The translations under genes and the position numbers were made by a program. From positions 1 to 64,000 of the forward strand of contig NZ_RKMH01000019.1 in the NCBI RefSeq assembly GCF_003797185.1: a stretch of 64,000 bases of DNA. Direction: 5' to 3'. The stretch comes from Gordonia oryzae. GTDB taxonomy: Bacteria > Actinomycetota > Actinomycetes > Mycobacteriales > Mycobacteriaceae. This document shows positions 43,841-53,707 of the stretch, piece by piece. Numbering within the stretch: position 1 is the stretch's first letter; each line of letters begins with the position of its first letter. Under the pieces are notes generated by a model that saw only the letters and a program-made list of their open reading frames with translations, was not told the DNA's origin and searched no databases.

Positions 43841-44537
43841 TGAGACCAGTCAGTTACTCAAGTGGTAATTGTGAAGTAGTGTGACTAAAGTGATGTGTGA
43901 GGTCTAGGTTGCCTGGATTTCGCTGCGCGAACCATAGGAAGACCGGGATCGGTTTCAGCGCTGGAGTAACCGAGGGCGTCGCCACCGGACCCGCTACGCC
44001 GCACCACCTGATTTCGGGTGGTCCACGACTCCGGTCTGCTACCGAAACCGTTCGCCGAACCCGCGAAGGTGTGCCCGGCGATCGAAAGCATGAAACACCG
44101 GATCGTCGGAGCCACGTGGACCGGCATCCGCAGTACTTCCTACCTGGTCACCAGCACGGCACTGACTGCCCACGGGCCGGGGACAGGTCTGCCGAACCAC
44201 ATCGACAACCGGCGGCCAGCAAGAGCCCAGACACATCGCACCCGTTCACCGGCGCGCGCGATATCTGTGAGCATCCGATGGAATCGGTCACGAATCGGCC
44301 ACGGCGGGCCTGCACCACTGGCGCATTCGCACGGCGCGTAGATACTGAGATCACCTGACACGCAGTGACTCTCGGGCCGAAAGCAACAACCGAACGGCCG
44401 CCGCCGCATCGAGTGTCGGACCTGCGCAACGTCGCGTCGTCCGACGACGTCTCCACCCGCGCCTCGCAATCGGGCGGGTTCACCTCCGCGCATGCCTCGT
44501 GGCCAGACGTGCGCACCGGGAGAAAGCCGGTGACACC
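43841..44537. other. Intergenic region, about 700 bp, no supported gene
   Basis: This gap separates the divergent mycolyltransferase and TIGR04222-type genes. Its first 60 bp are AT-rich and promoter-like. Overlapping ORFs on both strands have poor composition, no ribosome sites and no recognised motif. One plus-strand ORF (44018-44341) is the least unlikely but is not called. No RNA gene was recognised. Confidence 0.5.
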
Positions 44538-45518
44538 ATGAACGGTACCGACACCTGGGGTATCCCCAGCACGACCTTCCTCACCCTCTACGCCGTCGTC
44601 TCGGTGGCGGCTCTCGCCGTTGTCATCGTGCGGCGAGGTCCTGCCCGCCAACGGGTCGATGATCTCCCCGACCTCACTCCGACACAGATCGGAGCACTGG
44701 TGTCCGCGGAGAATGCGGTCCTCGCCGCGGTCGCCCAGCTCCGGGCGGCCGGCTATATCACCTCGAATGGACGAGTAACCCATCGACTGAAAGCTGCACC
44801 CGCACAGAATGATCGTCTTGTGCGGGCGGTCGGTGACCGTTATGCGCGACGCGGCACGGGTGCCCTGCGTGACGTGTCGGCGCCGTTGCGGCAGGTGCAC
44901 TCAGAACTCACCGAAGCGGGCTTGCGCCACGCACGCCGACGCGCGGTCGGGGTGGCCGTCCTGATCCCGGTACTCGCCCTCGGGGTGGCGCGGATTGTGG
45001 CCGGGCTCGCGCATCGCAAACCGGTCGGCTATCTCGTCGTCATCGTGATATGTCTTGCTGCGGTGTGTATCTGGTGTGCCGTCCATCCTCGCGAGAGAAC
45101 CGGACGCGGCGATTCGGTACTCACTGAACTGCGTCGTCGACACCGGTTGCTCGCGCCGCAGTACCGGCCCGCGCTCGCCACTCTGGGCACACACCACGCC
45201 GCAGTGGCCGCAGCCCTGTACGGCATCGAGGCCCTTACACTGCTCGATCCGCGTCTGGCCGCCGACCCGCTGCTCCGCCCGCCGACGACGGCTCCCGAGC
45301 CGGTGATCGCCACGCCCACAACACCTGTCATGCAGAAGGGCCGCTCGCGACGTGCCACAAGCAGCAGCGGAGCATCGTGGTTCGGGTCCGCCTTCTACGG
45401 CGGCAGCGACGGCGGCTCGCATCACGGGGGTTCGTCACACAGTTGCGGTGGGGGCTGGAGTGGCTGCAGCAGCGGCGGATCCAGCTGTGGAGGCGGTGGC
45501 GGCGGATGTGGCGGGTGA
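44538..45518 (+). CDS. TIGR04222-type membrane protein with Gly/Ser/Cys tail
   Basis: This 326-residue protein has an N-terminal membrane helix (about residues 12-31) and a soluble domain rich in Ala/Arg with DLPDLTPTQIGALVSAENAV. A pair of helices (about 135-180) and a linker follow. The last 60 residues are low complexity: Gly and Ser with His and four Cys (SSHSCGGGWSGC, then two more Cys). Proteins of this type are known to sit next to DUF692 genes in actinobacteria, and the tail is the probable target of that enzyme. ATG 44538 is chosen; upstream codons are not conserved-like. Its modification is inference. Confidence 0.75.
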   Translation: MNGTDTWGIPSTTFLTLYAVVSVAALAVVIVRRGPARQRVDDLPDLTPTQIGALVSAENAVLAAVAQLRAAGYITSNGRVTHRLKAAPAQNDRLVRAVGDRYARRGTGALRDVSAPLRQVHSELTEAGLRHARRRAVGVAVLIPVLALGVARIVAGLAHRKPVGYLVVIVICLAAVCIWCAVHPRERTGRGDSVLTELRRRHRLLAPQYRPALATLGTHHAAVAAALYGIEALTLLDPRLAADPLLRPPTTAPEPVIATPTTPVMQKGRSRRATSSSGASWFGSAFYGGSDGGSHHGGSSHSCGGGWSGCSSGGSSCGGGGGGCGG

Positions 45519-45588
45519 TCACCGCGTACGACCATCGCGGGACAGCTCGATCACCACGAGGCGGGGCGCTTCAGAGAAAGGGTTCGTC

Positions 45589-46437
45589 ATGAGCAGATCA
45601 CGTAGTTCGTCACAGGTCGCCGGTATCGGGATCGGCTGGCGCCCGGAGATCGCGGCCGTCGTCGACGACCTTCCCGGCCTCGGATTCTGTGAGGTGATCG
45701 CCGAGTCGGTGCCCTTCATCGACGTCGAACCGCTGACGGCACTGAGGGTACCGGTGATCCCGCACGGCGTCGGCCTGTCGTTGGGCGGTGCCGAGCCGGT
45801 GACCGACGACCGGATCGACATTCTGGCGAGTGCGGCTCACCGCCTGCGGTCGCCGCTGGTCAGCGAGCACATTGCGTTCGTCCGGGCGGGCGGCATCGAG
45901 GCCGGGCATCTGCTACCCGTACCCCGAACGAGAGAAGCGCTGGAAGTATTGTGCAACAACATCACTCGCACCCAGGACCGGTTGTCGGTGCCGCTGGCGG
46001 TGGAGAACATCGCAGCATTGTTCTCCTGGCCCGACGACGAGTACACCGAGGGTCAGTTCCTCACCGAGGTCGTCGAGCGTACCGGGGTTCGGCTGCTGCT
46101 GGACGTCGCGAATGTGTATGCGTGTGCCCGCAACTCGGGTGCCGATCCGGCCGTCGAACTCTCACGGATGCCGCTCGAGGCGATCGCCTACTGTCACGTC
46201 GCAGGCGGAGAATCCGACGGGGTGCTTTATCACGACACCCACACCGCGCCAGTTCCCGACGCGGTGCTCGACCTCGTCACCCGGCTTGCCGCCACCGGGC
46301 GCGCACCGGCGTTCATGCTTGAGCGCGATGGCCGGTATCCGCCGGTGACCGAGCTCCTTGGTGAACTCGATGCGATCGCCGATGCCGCACGGATCGACCG
46401 AATCACCGTCGGCAGCCGTTGGTGGGCGGCGTCATGA
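45589..46437 (+). CDS. DUF692 / MNIO-family multinuclear iron oxygenase
   Basis: This 282-residue TIM-barrel protein has all the metal-site motifs of DUF692: PHGVGLSLGG, VSEHIAF, LAVENIAALF, LLDVANVYACARN, CHVAGGE, YHDTHT and FMLERDGR. MbnB and TglH of this family use two or three irons to modify cysteines of peptides. GAAAGGG lies upstream of ATG 45589. It starts 70 bp after the Cys-tailed membrane protein and overlaps the next gene by four bases, so the three form an operon. The likely substrate is the Cys tail of the upstream protein. Confidence 0.88.
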   Translation: MSRSRSSSQVAGIGIGWRPEIAAVVDDLPGLGFCEVIAESVPFIDVEPLTALRVPVIPHGVGLSLGGAEPVTDDRIDILASAAHRLRSPLVSEHIAFVRAGGIEAGHLLPVPRTREALEVLCNNITRTQDRLSVPLAVENIAALFSWPDDEYTEGQFLTEVVERTGVRLLLDVANVYACARNSGADPAVELSRMPLEAIAYCHVAGGESDGVLYHDTHTAPVPDAVLDLVTRLAATGRAPAFMLERDGRYPPVTELLGELDAIADAARIDRITVGSRWWAAS

Positions 46438-46727
46438 CCGGCCTCGCACAACGGCAAGAGGACCTCGTGCGCGCTCTCGTCACCGGTGCGCCGCTGCCTG
46501 CGGGCTTCGACCCGACACGGCTGCGCGCCGTCGAGGATGCTCTTCTGCGCAAGCGGTCCGGTGAGGTGGCCCGACATCTACCGCTGCTGTGCGCAGAACT
46601 CGGGGAACGCAGGTTCACCGAGTTGTTCTGCGCGTGGGCGCGCGGACGGGAACGGGGCGGATCGTGCGCCGATGCCGGGGCATTCGCCGCGCATCTGTGC
46701 GCCGACGTGGCACAAGGTCACGCGTAG
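46434..46727 (+). CDS. Small MNIO partner protein
   Basis: This 97-residue helical protein begins MTGLAQRQEDLVRALVTG and has LLRKRSGEVARHLPLLCAEL and RFTELFCAWARG. It resembles the N-terminal helical part of DUF2063/BufC-type partners, which recognise peptide substrates for DUF692 enzymes. In actinobacteria such genes follow DUF692 (SCO6045-like C-terminal domain proteins are one name, from memory). ATG 46434 overlaps the DUF692 stop (ATGA). The partner role is inference from order. Confidence 0.65.
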   Translation: MTGLAQRQEDLVRALVTGAPLPAGFDPTRLRAVEDALLRKRSGEVARHLPLLCAELGERRFTELFCAWARGRERGGSCADAGAFAAHLCADVAQGHA

Positions 46728-46775
46728 GGCACACCCTCTACTGCGTCAATGGCAACAGCGCCTGGCGCAACGAGA

Positions 46776-46810
46776 AAGGCGCCCCCACCGCGAAGCGGTC
46801 GGGGCGCCTT
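46776..46810. terminator. Strong hairpin between MNIO cassette and tuf
   Basis: AAGGCGCCCC (46776-46785) pairs perfectly with GGGGCGCCTT (46801-46810). An inner stem ACCGC-GAA-GCGGT (46787-46799) extends it. The hairpin ends in TT rather than a long U-run, as is usual in high-GC actinobacteria. It lies in the convergent gap and can serve both strands: the MNIO operon and the str operon. Confidence 0.75.
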
Positions 46811-46925
46811 GATAACCCGGTGAGTCGGTGACTCGGTGAGTCACAGTGTCACTTGACGATCCGTGACGCAGGCCCGTGCCCACCTGACAACGCTCTCACG
46901 CCGCCACAAAGGGCACGGGAAATCG

Positions 46926-48116
<1,191 letters not shown>

Positions 48117-48247
48117 TTGATTGTCCTCCTGGACTTGTTGCTCTACTGGGCGGATCCCAGCAGGGGTTTTCTCTTACGTTGTTCGCGCCGTGTCACCACG
48201 ACGTCGGTCGCCGTGAGCGCTTCGCGACAGACCGCGCAGCGAGTGAC

Positions 48248-50353
48248 TTACTCGCCGGTGGCTTTCGCGATGATTTCCTTCGACACGTTCGCCGGAACCT
48301 CGGCGTACGAGTCGAACACCATGGAGTAGTTAGCCCGGCCCTGGGTCCGCGACCGCAGGTCGCCGATGTAGCCGAACATCTCCGACAGCGGAACCTGTGC
48401 CTTGACGACACGGGCACCACTGCGCTCCTCCATGGCCTGGATCTGGCCACGGCGGGAGTTCAGATCGCCGATCACGTCACCCATGTAGTCCTCCGGGGTC
48501 GTGACCTCGACGGCCATGATCGGCTCCAGGATGACCGGGCTCGCCATCCGCGCAGACTCCTTGAGAGCCTGCGCACCGGCGATCTTGAAGGCCATTTCCG
48601 AGGAGTCGACGTCGTGGTACTGACCGTCGAGCAGGGTGACCTTCACGTTGACCAACGGGTAACCGGCGAGCACGCCGTACTGCATCGCGTCCTGCGCACC
48701 GGCATCCACCGAAGGGATGTACTCGCGCGGCACACGACCACCGGTCACGGCGTTCTCGAATTCGTAGGTCGCACCATCCTCGGCGTCCACCAGCGGCTCG
48801 AGCTTGATGATGACCTTCGCGAACTGGCCGGAACCACCGGTCTGCTTCTTGTGCGTGTACTCGTGCTTCTCGACGGTCTTGCGAATCGTCTCGCGGTAGG
48901 CCACCTGCGGCTTACCGACGTTCGCCTCGACCTTGAACTCGCGACGCATGCGGTCGACGAGGATATCGAGGTGCAGCTCGCCCATGCCGCCGATGACGGT
49001 CTGGCCGGTCTCCTCGTCGAGGTGGACCGAGAATGTCGGATCCTCTTCGGCGAGCTTCTGGATCGCGGTACCGAGCTTCTCCTGGTCGGACTTGGTCTTC
49101 GGCTCGATGGAGACGTTGATGACCGGGTCCGGGAAGCTCATCGACTCGAGCACGATGGGCGCGTTCGGGTCGCACAGGGTGTCACCGGTGGTGGTGTCCT
49201 TGAGTCCGATCATCGCGTAGATGTGTCCGGCCCAGGCCTCATCGACCGGGTTCTCCTTGTTGGCATGCATCTGGAAGAGCTTGCCGATGCGCTCTTTCTT
49301 GCCCTTGGTGGCGTTGAGCACCTGGGTACCCGCGCTGATGTGACCGGAGTACACCCGCACGAAGGTCAGCTTGCCGAAGAACGGGTGCGCGGCGATCTTG
49401 AACGCCAGAGCCGAGAACGGCTCGTCGGCACTGGGCTTGCGAGAGAGGGTCTCCTCCTCGTTGCCCACCGCGTGGCCCTCGACGCTCGGCACGTCCAGCG
49501 GGGACGGCAGGTACGCGATGACGGCGTCGAGCATCGGCTGGATGCCTTTGTTCTTGAACGCCGAACCACAGATCACCGGGTAGTACTCGCGAGCGATCGT
49601 GAGCTTGCGGATCGCGCCCTTGATCTCGTCCTCGGAGAGCTCCTCGCCACCGAAGTACTTCTCCAGCAACGCCTCGTCGCTCTCGGCGACGGTCTCGAGC
49701 AGCTTCTCGCGGTACTCGGCGGCCTGATCGACGAGATCGGCGGGGATCTCCTCGAAGGTCGGCTCCGCACCGATCTCGACGGTGCCGCGCCAGGTGATCG
49801 CCTTTTGGGCGATCAGGTCGACGACGCCGTCGAAGTTGTCCTCGGCACCGATCGGCAGCTGCAGGACGAGCGGCTTGGCGCCGAGGCGCTCCTCGATGGT
49901 GCGCACGGTGAAGAAGAAGTCCGCACCGAGCTTGTCCATCTTGTTGACGAAGCAGATACGCGGGACGTCGTACTTCTCGGCCTGTCGCCAGACCTGCTCG
50001 GACTGCGGCTCGACGCCTTCCTTGCCGTCGAAGACGGCGACCGCACCGTCGAGCACGCGCAGGCTGCGCTCCACCTCGACGGTGAAGTCGACGTGACCAG
50101 GGGTGTCGATGATGTTGATCTGGTTCTTGTTCCAGAAACAGGTCACCGCCGCGGAGGTGATGGTGATCCCCCGCTCCTTCTCCTGCTCCATCCAGTCCGT
50201 CGTCGAGGCGCCGTCGTGGGTCTCGCCGATCTTGTAGTTCACACCGGTGTAGAAGAGGATTCGCTCGGTCGCGGTGGTCTTGCCGGCATCGATGTGGGCC
50301 ATGATGCCGATGTTGCGAACCTTGTTGAGGTCGCTGAGCACTTCCTGTGCCAT
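48248..50353 (-). CDS. fusA: Translation elongation factor G
   Basis: This 701-residue GTPase has AHIDAGKTT (G1), DTPGHVDFT (G3) and NKMDKLG (G4). Domains II-V follow, including [20 protein letters not shown] and the C-terminal [24 protein letters not shown]. It drives translocation of tRNA and mRNA. It starts 35 bp after rpsG, with tuf 131 bp downstream. The length is standard. Confidence 0.99.
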   Translation of the reverse strand: MAQEVLSDLNKVRNIGIMAHIDAGKTTATERILFYTGVNYKIGETHDGASTTDWMEQEKERGITITSAAVTCFWNKNQINIIDTPGHVDFTVEVERSLRVLDGAVAVFDGKEGVEPQSEQVWRQAEKYDVPRICFVNKMDKLGADFFFTVRTIEERLGAKPLVLQLPIGAEDNFDGVVDLIAQKAITWRGTVEIGAEPTFEEIPADLVDQAAEYREKLLETVAESDEALLEKYFGGEELSEDEIKGAIRKLTIAREYYPVICGSAFKNKGIQPMLDAVIAYLPSPLDVPSVEGHAVGNEEETLSRKPSADEPFSALAFKIAAHPFFGKLTFVRVYSGHISAGTQVLNATKGKKERIGKLFQMHANKENPVDEAWAGHIYAMIGLKDTTTGDTLCDPNAPIVLESMSFPDPVINVSIEPKTKSDQEKLGTAIQKLAEEDPTFSVHLDEETGQTVIGGMGELHLDILVDRMRREFKVEANVGKPQVAYRETIRKTVEKHEYTHKKQTGGSGQFAKVIIKLEPLVDAEDGATYEFENAVTGGRVPREYIPSVDAGAQDAMQYGVLAGYPLVNVKVTLLDGQYHDVDSSEMAFKIAGAQALKESARMASPVILEPIMAVEVTTPEDYMGDVIGDLNSRRGQIQAMEERSGARVVKAQVPLSEMFGYIGDLRSRTQGRANYSMVFDSYAEVPANVSKEIIAKATGE

Positions 50354-50388
50354 TCCGTTCCCTTCGGGAAATCGTGGGTGGAGTTAGG

Positions 50389-50859
50389 TCACCAGCGGTA
50401 GTGCGCGAACGCCCGGTTGGCCTCGGCCATCTTGTGGGTGTCCTCGCGACGCTTCACCGAGGCGCCCAGTCCGTTGGAGGCGTCGAGCAACTCGTTGGCC
50501 AGGCGCTCGACCATCGTCTTCTCGCGACGCTGCCGGCTGAAGGTCACCAGCCAGCGCAGAGCGAGGGTGTTGGCACGATTCGGCTTGACCTCGATCGGCA
50601 CCTGATAGGTGGCGCCGCCGACGCGGCGGCTCTTGACCTCGAGGGTCGGCTTGACGTTGTCGAGGGCCCGCTTGAGGGTGACGACCGGGTCGGTGCCGGT
50701 CTTCTCGCGGGCCTGCTCGAGTGCGCCGTAGACGATGCGCTCGGCGGTCGACTTCTTGCCGTCCAACAGGATCTTGTTGACCAGCTGGGTGACCAGCGGC
50801 GAACCGTAGACGGGATCGTTGATCAGCGGGCGCTTGGGCGCGGGTCCTTTACGTGGCAT
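50389..50859 (-). CDS. rpsG: Ribosomal protein S7
   Basis: This 156-residue protein begins [20 protein letters not shown], the universal actinobacterial S7 start. It has [40 protein letters not shown] and the end [13 protein letters not shown]. It is a 30S head assembly protein that contacts 16S rRNA and E-site tRNA. It lies 6 bp after rpsL. Confidence 0.99.
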   Translation of the reverse strand: MPRKGPAPKRPLINDPVYGSPLVTQLVNKILLDGKKSTAERIVYGALEQAREKTGTDPVVTLKRALDNVKPTLEVKSRRVGGATYQVPIEVKPNRANTLALRWLVTFSRQRREKTMVERLANELLDASNGLGASVKRREDTHKMAEANRAFAHYRW

Positions 50860-50865
50860 CGCTGA

Positions 50866-51237
50866 TCAGCTCCCCTTCTTCGCGCCGTAACGGCTGCGGG
50901 CCTGCTTGCGGTCCTTGACACCCTGAGTGTCGAGCGAGCCGCGGATGATCCGGTAACGCACACCGGGGAGGTCCTTCACACGACCACCACGCACAAGCAC
51001 CATCGAGTGCTCCTGCAGGTTGTGGCCCTCACCCGGGATGTAAGCGGTGACCTCGACGGCACTGGTCAGGCGCACACGGGCAACCTTGCGCAGCGCGGAG
51101 TTCGGCTTCTTGGGAGTGGTGGTGTAGACGCGGGTGCACACGCCGCGACGCTGCGGGCTTCCCTTGAGCGCTGCGGTCTTCTTCTTCGCAGCTTTGTCAT
51201 GACGGCCCTTGCGGACCAGCTGATTGATCGTTGGCAC
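50866..51237 (-). CDS. rpsL: Ribosomal protein S12
   Basis: This 123-residue S12 starts [18 protein letters not shown] after the initiator. It has the decoding-centre loops [18 protein letters not shown] and [20 protein letters not shown]. Both Lys of the streptomycin-resistance positions ([17 protein letters not shown]) are wild type, so no resistance mutation is seen. GTG 51237 is the start, with GGAAG upstream; a longer frame is not S12-like. It heads the str operon. Confidence 0.98.
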   Translation of the reverse strand: MPTINQLVRKGRHDKAAKKKTAALKGSPQRRGVCTRVYTTTPKKPNSALRKVARVRLTSAVEVTAYIPGEGHNLQEHSMVLVRGGRVKDLPGVRYRIIRGSLDTQGVKDRKQARSRYGAKKGS

Positions 51238-51818
51238 TGAGTATTTCTTCCTTTGTCGGCACGTTCGCCCGCACACGAGGTGGAGCTCTCGATGGTGTTG
51301 TCGTCGTGGTTTGTGCTCCGGGCAGGTCGGCGGAATCGGTCGGGACCGGACTTCCGACGACCTCCACGACTCGCCCCACCAGGGCGTAAACCCTGGTCAG
51401 TACAGTTATTGCTACCCCGAGGTCGGGCGTGTCGAGCACCCGACAGCGGAATCGCTTGTCAGTCCGGCCACCCCTCGCACGGGCGGGAGTTCCCATGCAA
51501 GCTGTCTACCTCCGTCGCCGTTGGCCGAAGACCTCAGGCGGCGTGGGCAGGGCACGCGGACTGGCCCGGCTGTTGCCAGGCACCGACGGTCCACTCTACC
51601 GATGGGGTTCACACAGGTCAAAAATCGGATCCAGACGGCCAACGCGACCGCAACCCGGGGTGATCGGCAGATGACCGGACATGGTTGATCTACCACTGAC
51701 CTGGCCGAACATTCCGCGCGGGAAATCGGGCACGCCTGAGCGCGCACAAACCGCCGAGGACATGATGGGCAACCGCGTCGCGCGCCTCGTCAAGGATTTC
51801 GCGGCGCAGGTCGGGTCG
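51238..51818. other. Upstream region of rpsL, about 580 bp, no supported gene
   Basis: The rpsL promoter must lie here on the minus strand, but no clear -35/-10 pair was picked. A dyad CCAGGG-CGTAAA-CCCTGG (51379-51396) is the clearest structure and could be an attenuator or regulator site in the leader. Small ORFs on both strands lack ribosome sites and known motifs. Confidence 0.45.
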
Positions 51819-52091
51819 TTAGGCTTCGGCGGCGCTGACGTCGGCGCCCTCATCGTCGGCGGCGCGATTGCCGCCGGAGCTCTCGCGCGCCTGGCGAATG
51901 TTGGACCATGCAGGCAGATCTGCGAGGACGTGCGCGATAGAGGTGATCAGGCTGGTGCCGAGGACGATCAGCACCGCACGACCCTCTCCGATTCCACCCG
52001 CCGAGACGAGAACGATCGCCGCGGACCCCAACAGGTGGCTGCAGTCGTGAGCCGCGAGGCCGCATGCGCCTGCGAGGGCGGTCCGCCGCAT
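51819..52091 (-). CDS. Possible small membrane protein
   Basis: ATG 52091 opens a 90-residue frame with one clear hydrophobic stretch pair, LLGSAAIVLVSAGGIGEG and AVLIVLGTSLITSIAHVLA, then a polar tail ending DEGADVSAAEA. The composition is protein-like, unlike the opposite frames. The ribosome site is weak and no family is recognised. It follows the exodeoxyribonuclease gene by 68 bp on the same strand, which supports co-transcription. Confidence 0.4.
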   Translation of the reverse strand: MRRTALAGACGLAAHDCSHLLGSAAIVLVSAGGIGEGRAVLIVLGTSLITSIAHVLADLPAWSNIRQARESSGGNRAADDEGADVSAAEA

Positions 52092-52159
52092 CGCTCGGTG
52101 AGGACTCCACAGTGGGCGCCGACGTGCATCGTTGTCGGCGGCGCCGGTCCCAGCGTCGT

Positions 52160-53065
52160 TCAGGAGGAGACCCGGCCCGGGCCGACCTCCTTGGCCTGCG
52201 GCAACGACACCTTCGACGATCCGCGGCGCGCCGGAGTGGACGGCGGCGGAACCATCGGTCCGATGTCGCCGTCGGGGGCGTCGTCGATGTCGACGATGAC
52301 CGGTGCGTGATCGCTCGGCTTGGACCCCTTGCGCGCCGCGCGATCCACCCAGGCAGCGGCCACCCGAGGGGAGGTGTCGGCGCCGGCAAGGATCAGATCG
52401 ATCCGCATGCCGAGATCCTTGTGGAACATTCCGGCACGGTAGTCCCAATAGCTGAAGACACGTTCGGACGGCCACCGGGTGCGCACCACGTCGGTCAGGC
52501 CGAGATCCTCGAGACCGGCGAGCGCCGCACGCTCGGGTTCGGTGACGTGGGTGTGGCCCTCGAAGGCCGTCGGGTCGAACACATCGGCGTCGGCGGGCGC
52601 GATGTTGATGTCACCACACAGCATCGTCGTGGCCGCTTCGGGCGCGACAACGTCCCGGAGCCGGTCGAGCCACGCGAGCTTATAGCGGTAATGATCGGAG
52701 TCGGGCTCGCGGCCGTTGGGTACATAGAGGGAGTACACGCGCACTCCCCCGCAGATCGCCGACACCGCCCGCGCCTCGGGCGCCGACTCGGGGTCGGGAT
52801 AGCCTGGCGCACCGTCGAATCCGCGGCGGACCTCGGACAAACCGACCCGGGAGAGGATCGCGACCCCATTCCACTGCCCCTGCCCGACGTGCACGAACTC
52901 GTAACCGCGGTCGGTGAATTCGGGCCCGAGGACGGTGTCGAAGACGTCGTCGGAGAGTTTGGTCTCCTGCAGGCACACCACATCGGGGCGCCGCTCATCC
53001 AGCCAGGGCAGCAGTCGAGGAATCCGCTGTTTCACCGAGTTGACGTTCCAGGTTGCCACGCGCAT
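52160..53065 (-). CDS. xthA: Exodeoxyribonuclease III / AP endonuclease
   Basis: This 301-residue enzyme of the EEP fold begins MRVATWNVNSVKQRI. It has the metal Glu in VVCLQETKLSD, YSLYVPNGREPDSDHY, the catalytic Asp/Asn in MLCGDINIAP, and RIDLILAG with the final SDHAPVIVDI. It cuts DNA 5' of abasic sites and trims 3' blocks. The C-terminal 35 residues after DIDD are polar and extra to the fold. ATG 53065 fits the universal start; upstream in-frame sequence is repetitive. Confidence 0.92.
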   Translation of the reverse strand: MRVATWNVNSVKQRIPRLLPWLDERRPDVVCLQETKLSDDVFDTVLGPEFTDRGYEFVHVGQGQWNGVAILSRVGLSEVRRGFDGAPGYPDPESAPEARAVSAICGGVRVYSLYVPNGREPDSDHYRYKLAWLDRLRDVVAPEAATTMLCGDINIAPADADVFDPTAFEGHTHVTEPERAALAGLEDLGLTDVVRTRWPSERVFSYWDYRAGMFHKDLGMRIDLILAGADTSPRVAAAWVDRAARKGSKPSDHAPVIVDIDDAPDGDIGPMVPPPSTPARRGSSKVSLPQAKEVGPGRVSS

Positions 53066-53172
53066 ACGACCACGGTATCGCCGGTACTCGTCGGGCTCGC
53101 GGCATCCCACCCGCAGATCCGATCCGCTCAACGGCGGACCGCGCACGCGACCACCATCGGTCGGGTGACAAC

Positions 53173-53217
53173 GTCGATCGCAGACCGGTCGATCGCAGAC
53201 CGGTCGATCGCCGACCC
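53173..53217 (+). repeat. 15-bp tandem repeat, three copies
   Basis: Three units (53173-53187, 53188-53202, 53203-53217) share GTCGATCGCAGACCG, the third with two changes. They lie about 110 bp upstream of the xthA ATG, in the divergent gap. GATCG runs make the array self-complementary in parts. It could overlap the xthA promoter. Confidence 0.85.
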
Positions 53218-53365
53218 GCCGCCCGAGCAAGGGCGCGAGCCCTCACATTGCGAGTCGGCTCGACCTTCGCCGGATACACCCCGCTCGCCCCACTTGGCCT
53301 TCTGTACCGAAATCACACCGAAATCCGTTGCGTCACAATGGCGCAGGGCACAATCGGACAGACGT

Positions 53366-53707
53366 ATGGCGATCACCGGTATCGTCCGCGCCCTGGCGCT
53401 CTCGCGCATCGACGCGATGCCGACCATCGAGTGGACCAACCCGGTGCTACACCGTGGACAGCCGCTGGTCCTGCCCGTCGACCGGATCGCGGTGCGACCG
53501 CGCCACCTATCCGCACGCCCAGTGTTGGCCGGGCTCGGCGTGGCCGTGTGCGTCCTGGCGCGGGCCGCTGCGTTGCGTGGAAAGCGCCGAATCCACCGGC
53601 TGAGCACGCGACTACGCCCATACCGACCGGTTTCCGTCGACACCCCCCGGCCCTGGAGGGCCGACCAGCGCCTTTCGCGAGCATCCCGACATGTGCCATC
53701 GTTGTGA
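53366..53707 (+). CDS. Unassigned small ORF upstream of the activator gene
   Basis: ATG 53366 opens 113 residues beginning MAITGIVRALALSRIDAMPT, with one hydrophobic stretch (PVLAGLGVAVCVLARAAAL) and an Arg-rich tail. It overlaps the next start by four bases (GTGA at 53704-53707), which is suggestive. The ribosome site is weak and no family is recognised, so this may be only leader DNA. Confidence 0.3.
   Translation: MAITGIVRALALSRIDAMPTIEWTNPVLHRGQPLVLPVDRIAVRPRHLSARPVLAGLGVAVCVLARAAALRGKRRIHRLSTRLRPYRPVSVDTPRPWRADQRLSRASRHVPSL

Noticed and set aside
43897..44358. Plus-strand ORFs in the gap before the MNIO cassette
   Set aside because: Arg/Pro/His-rich composition, overlapping frames on both strands and no ribosome site.
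50866..51237. Streptomycin-resistance mutation in rpsL
   Set aside because: The Lys residues in KKPNS and RVKDLPG are the wild-type ones.
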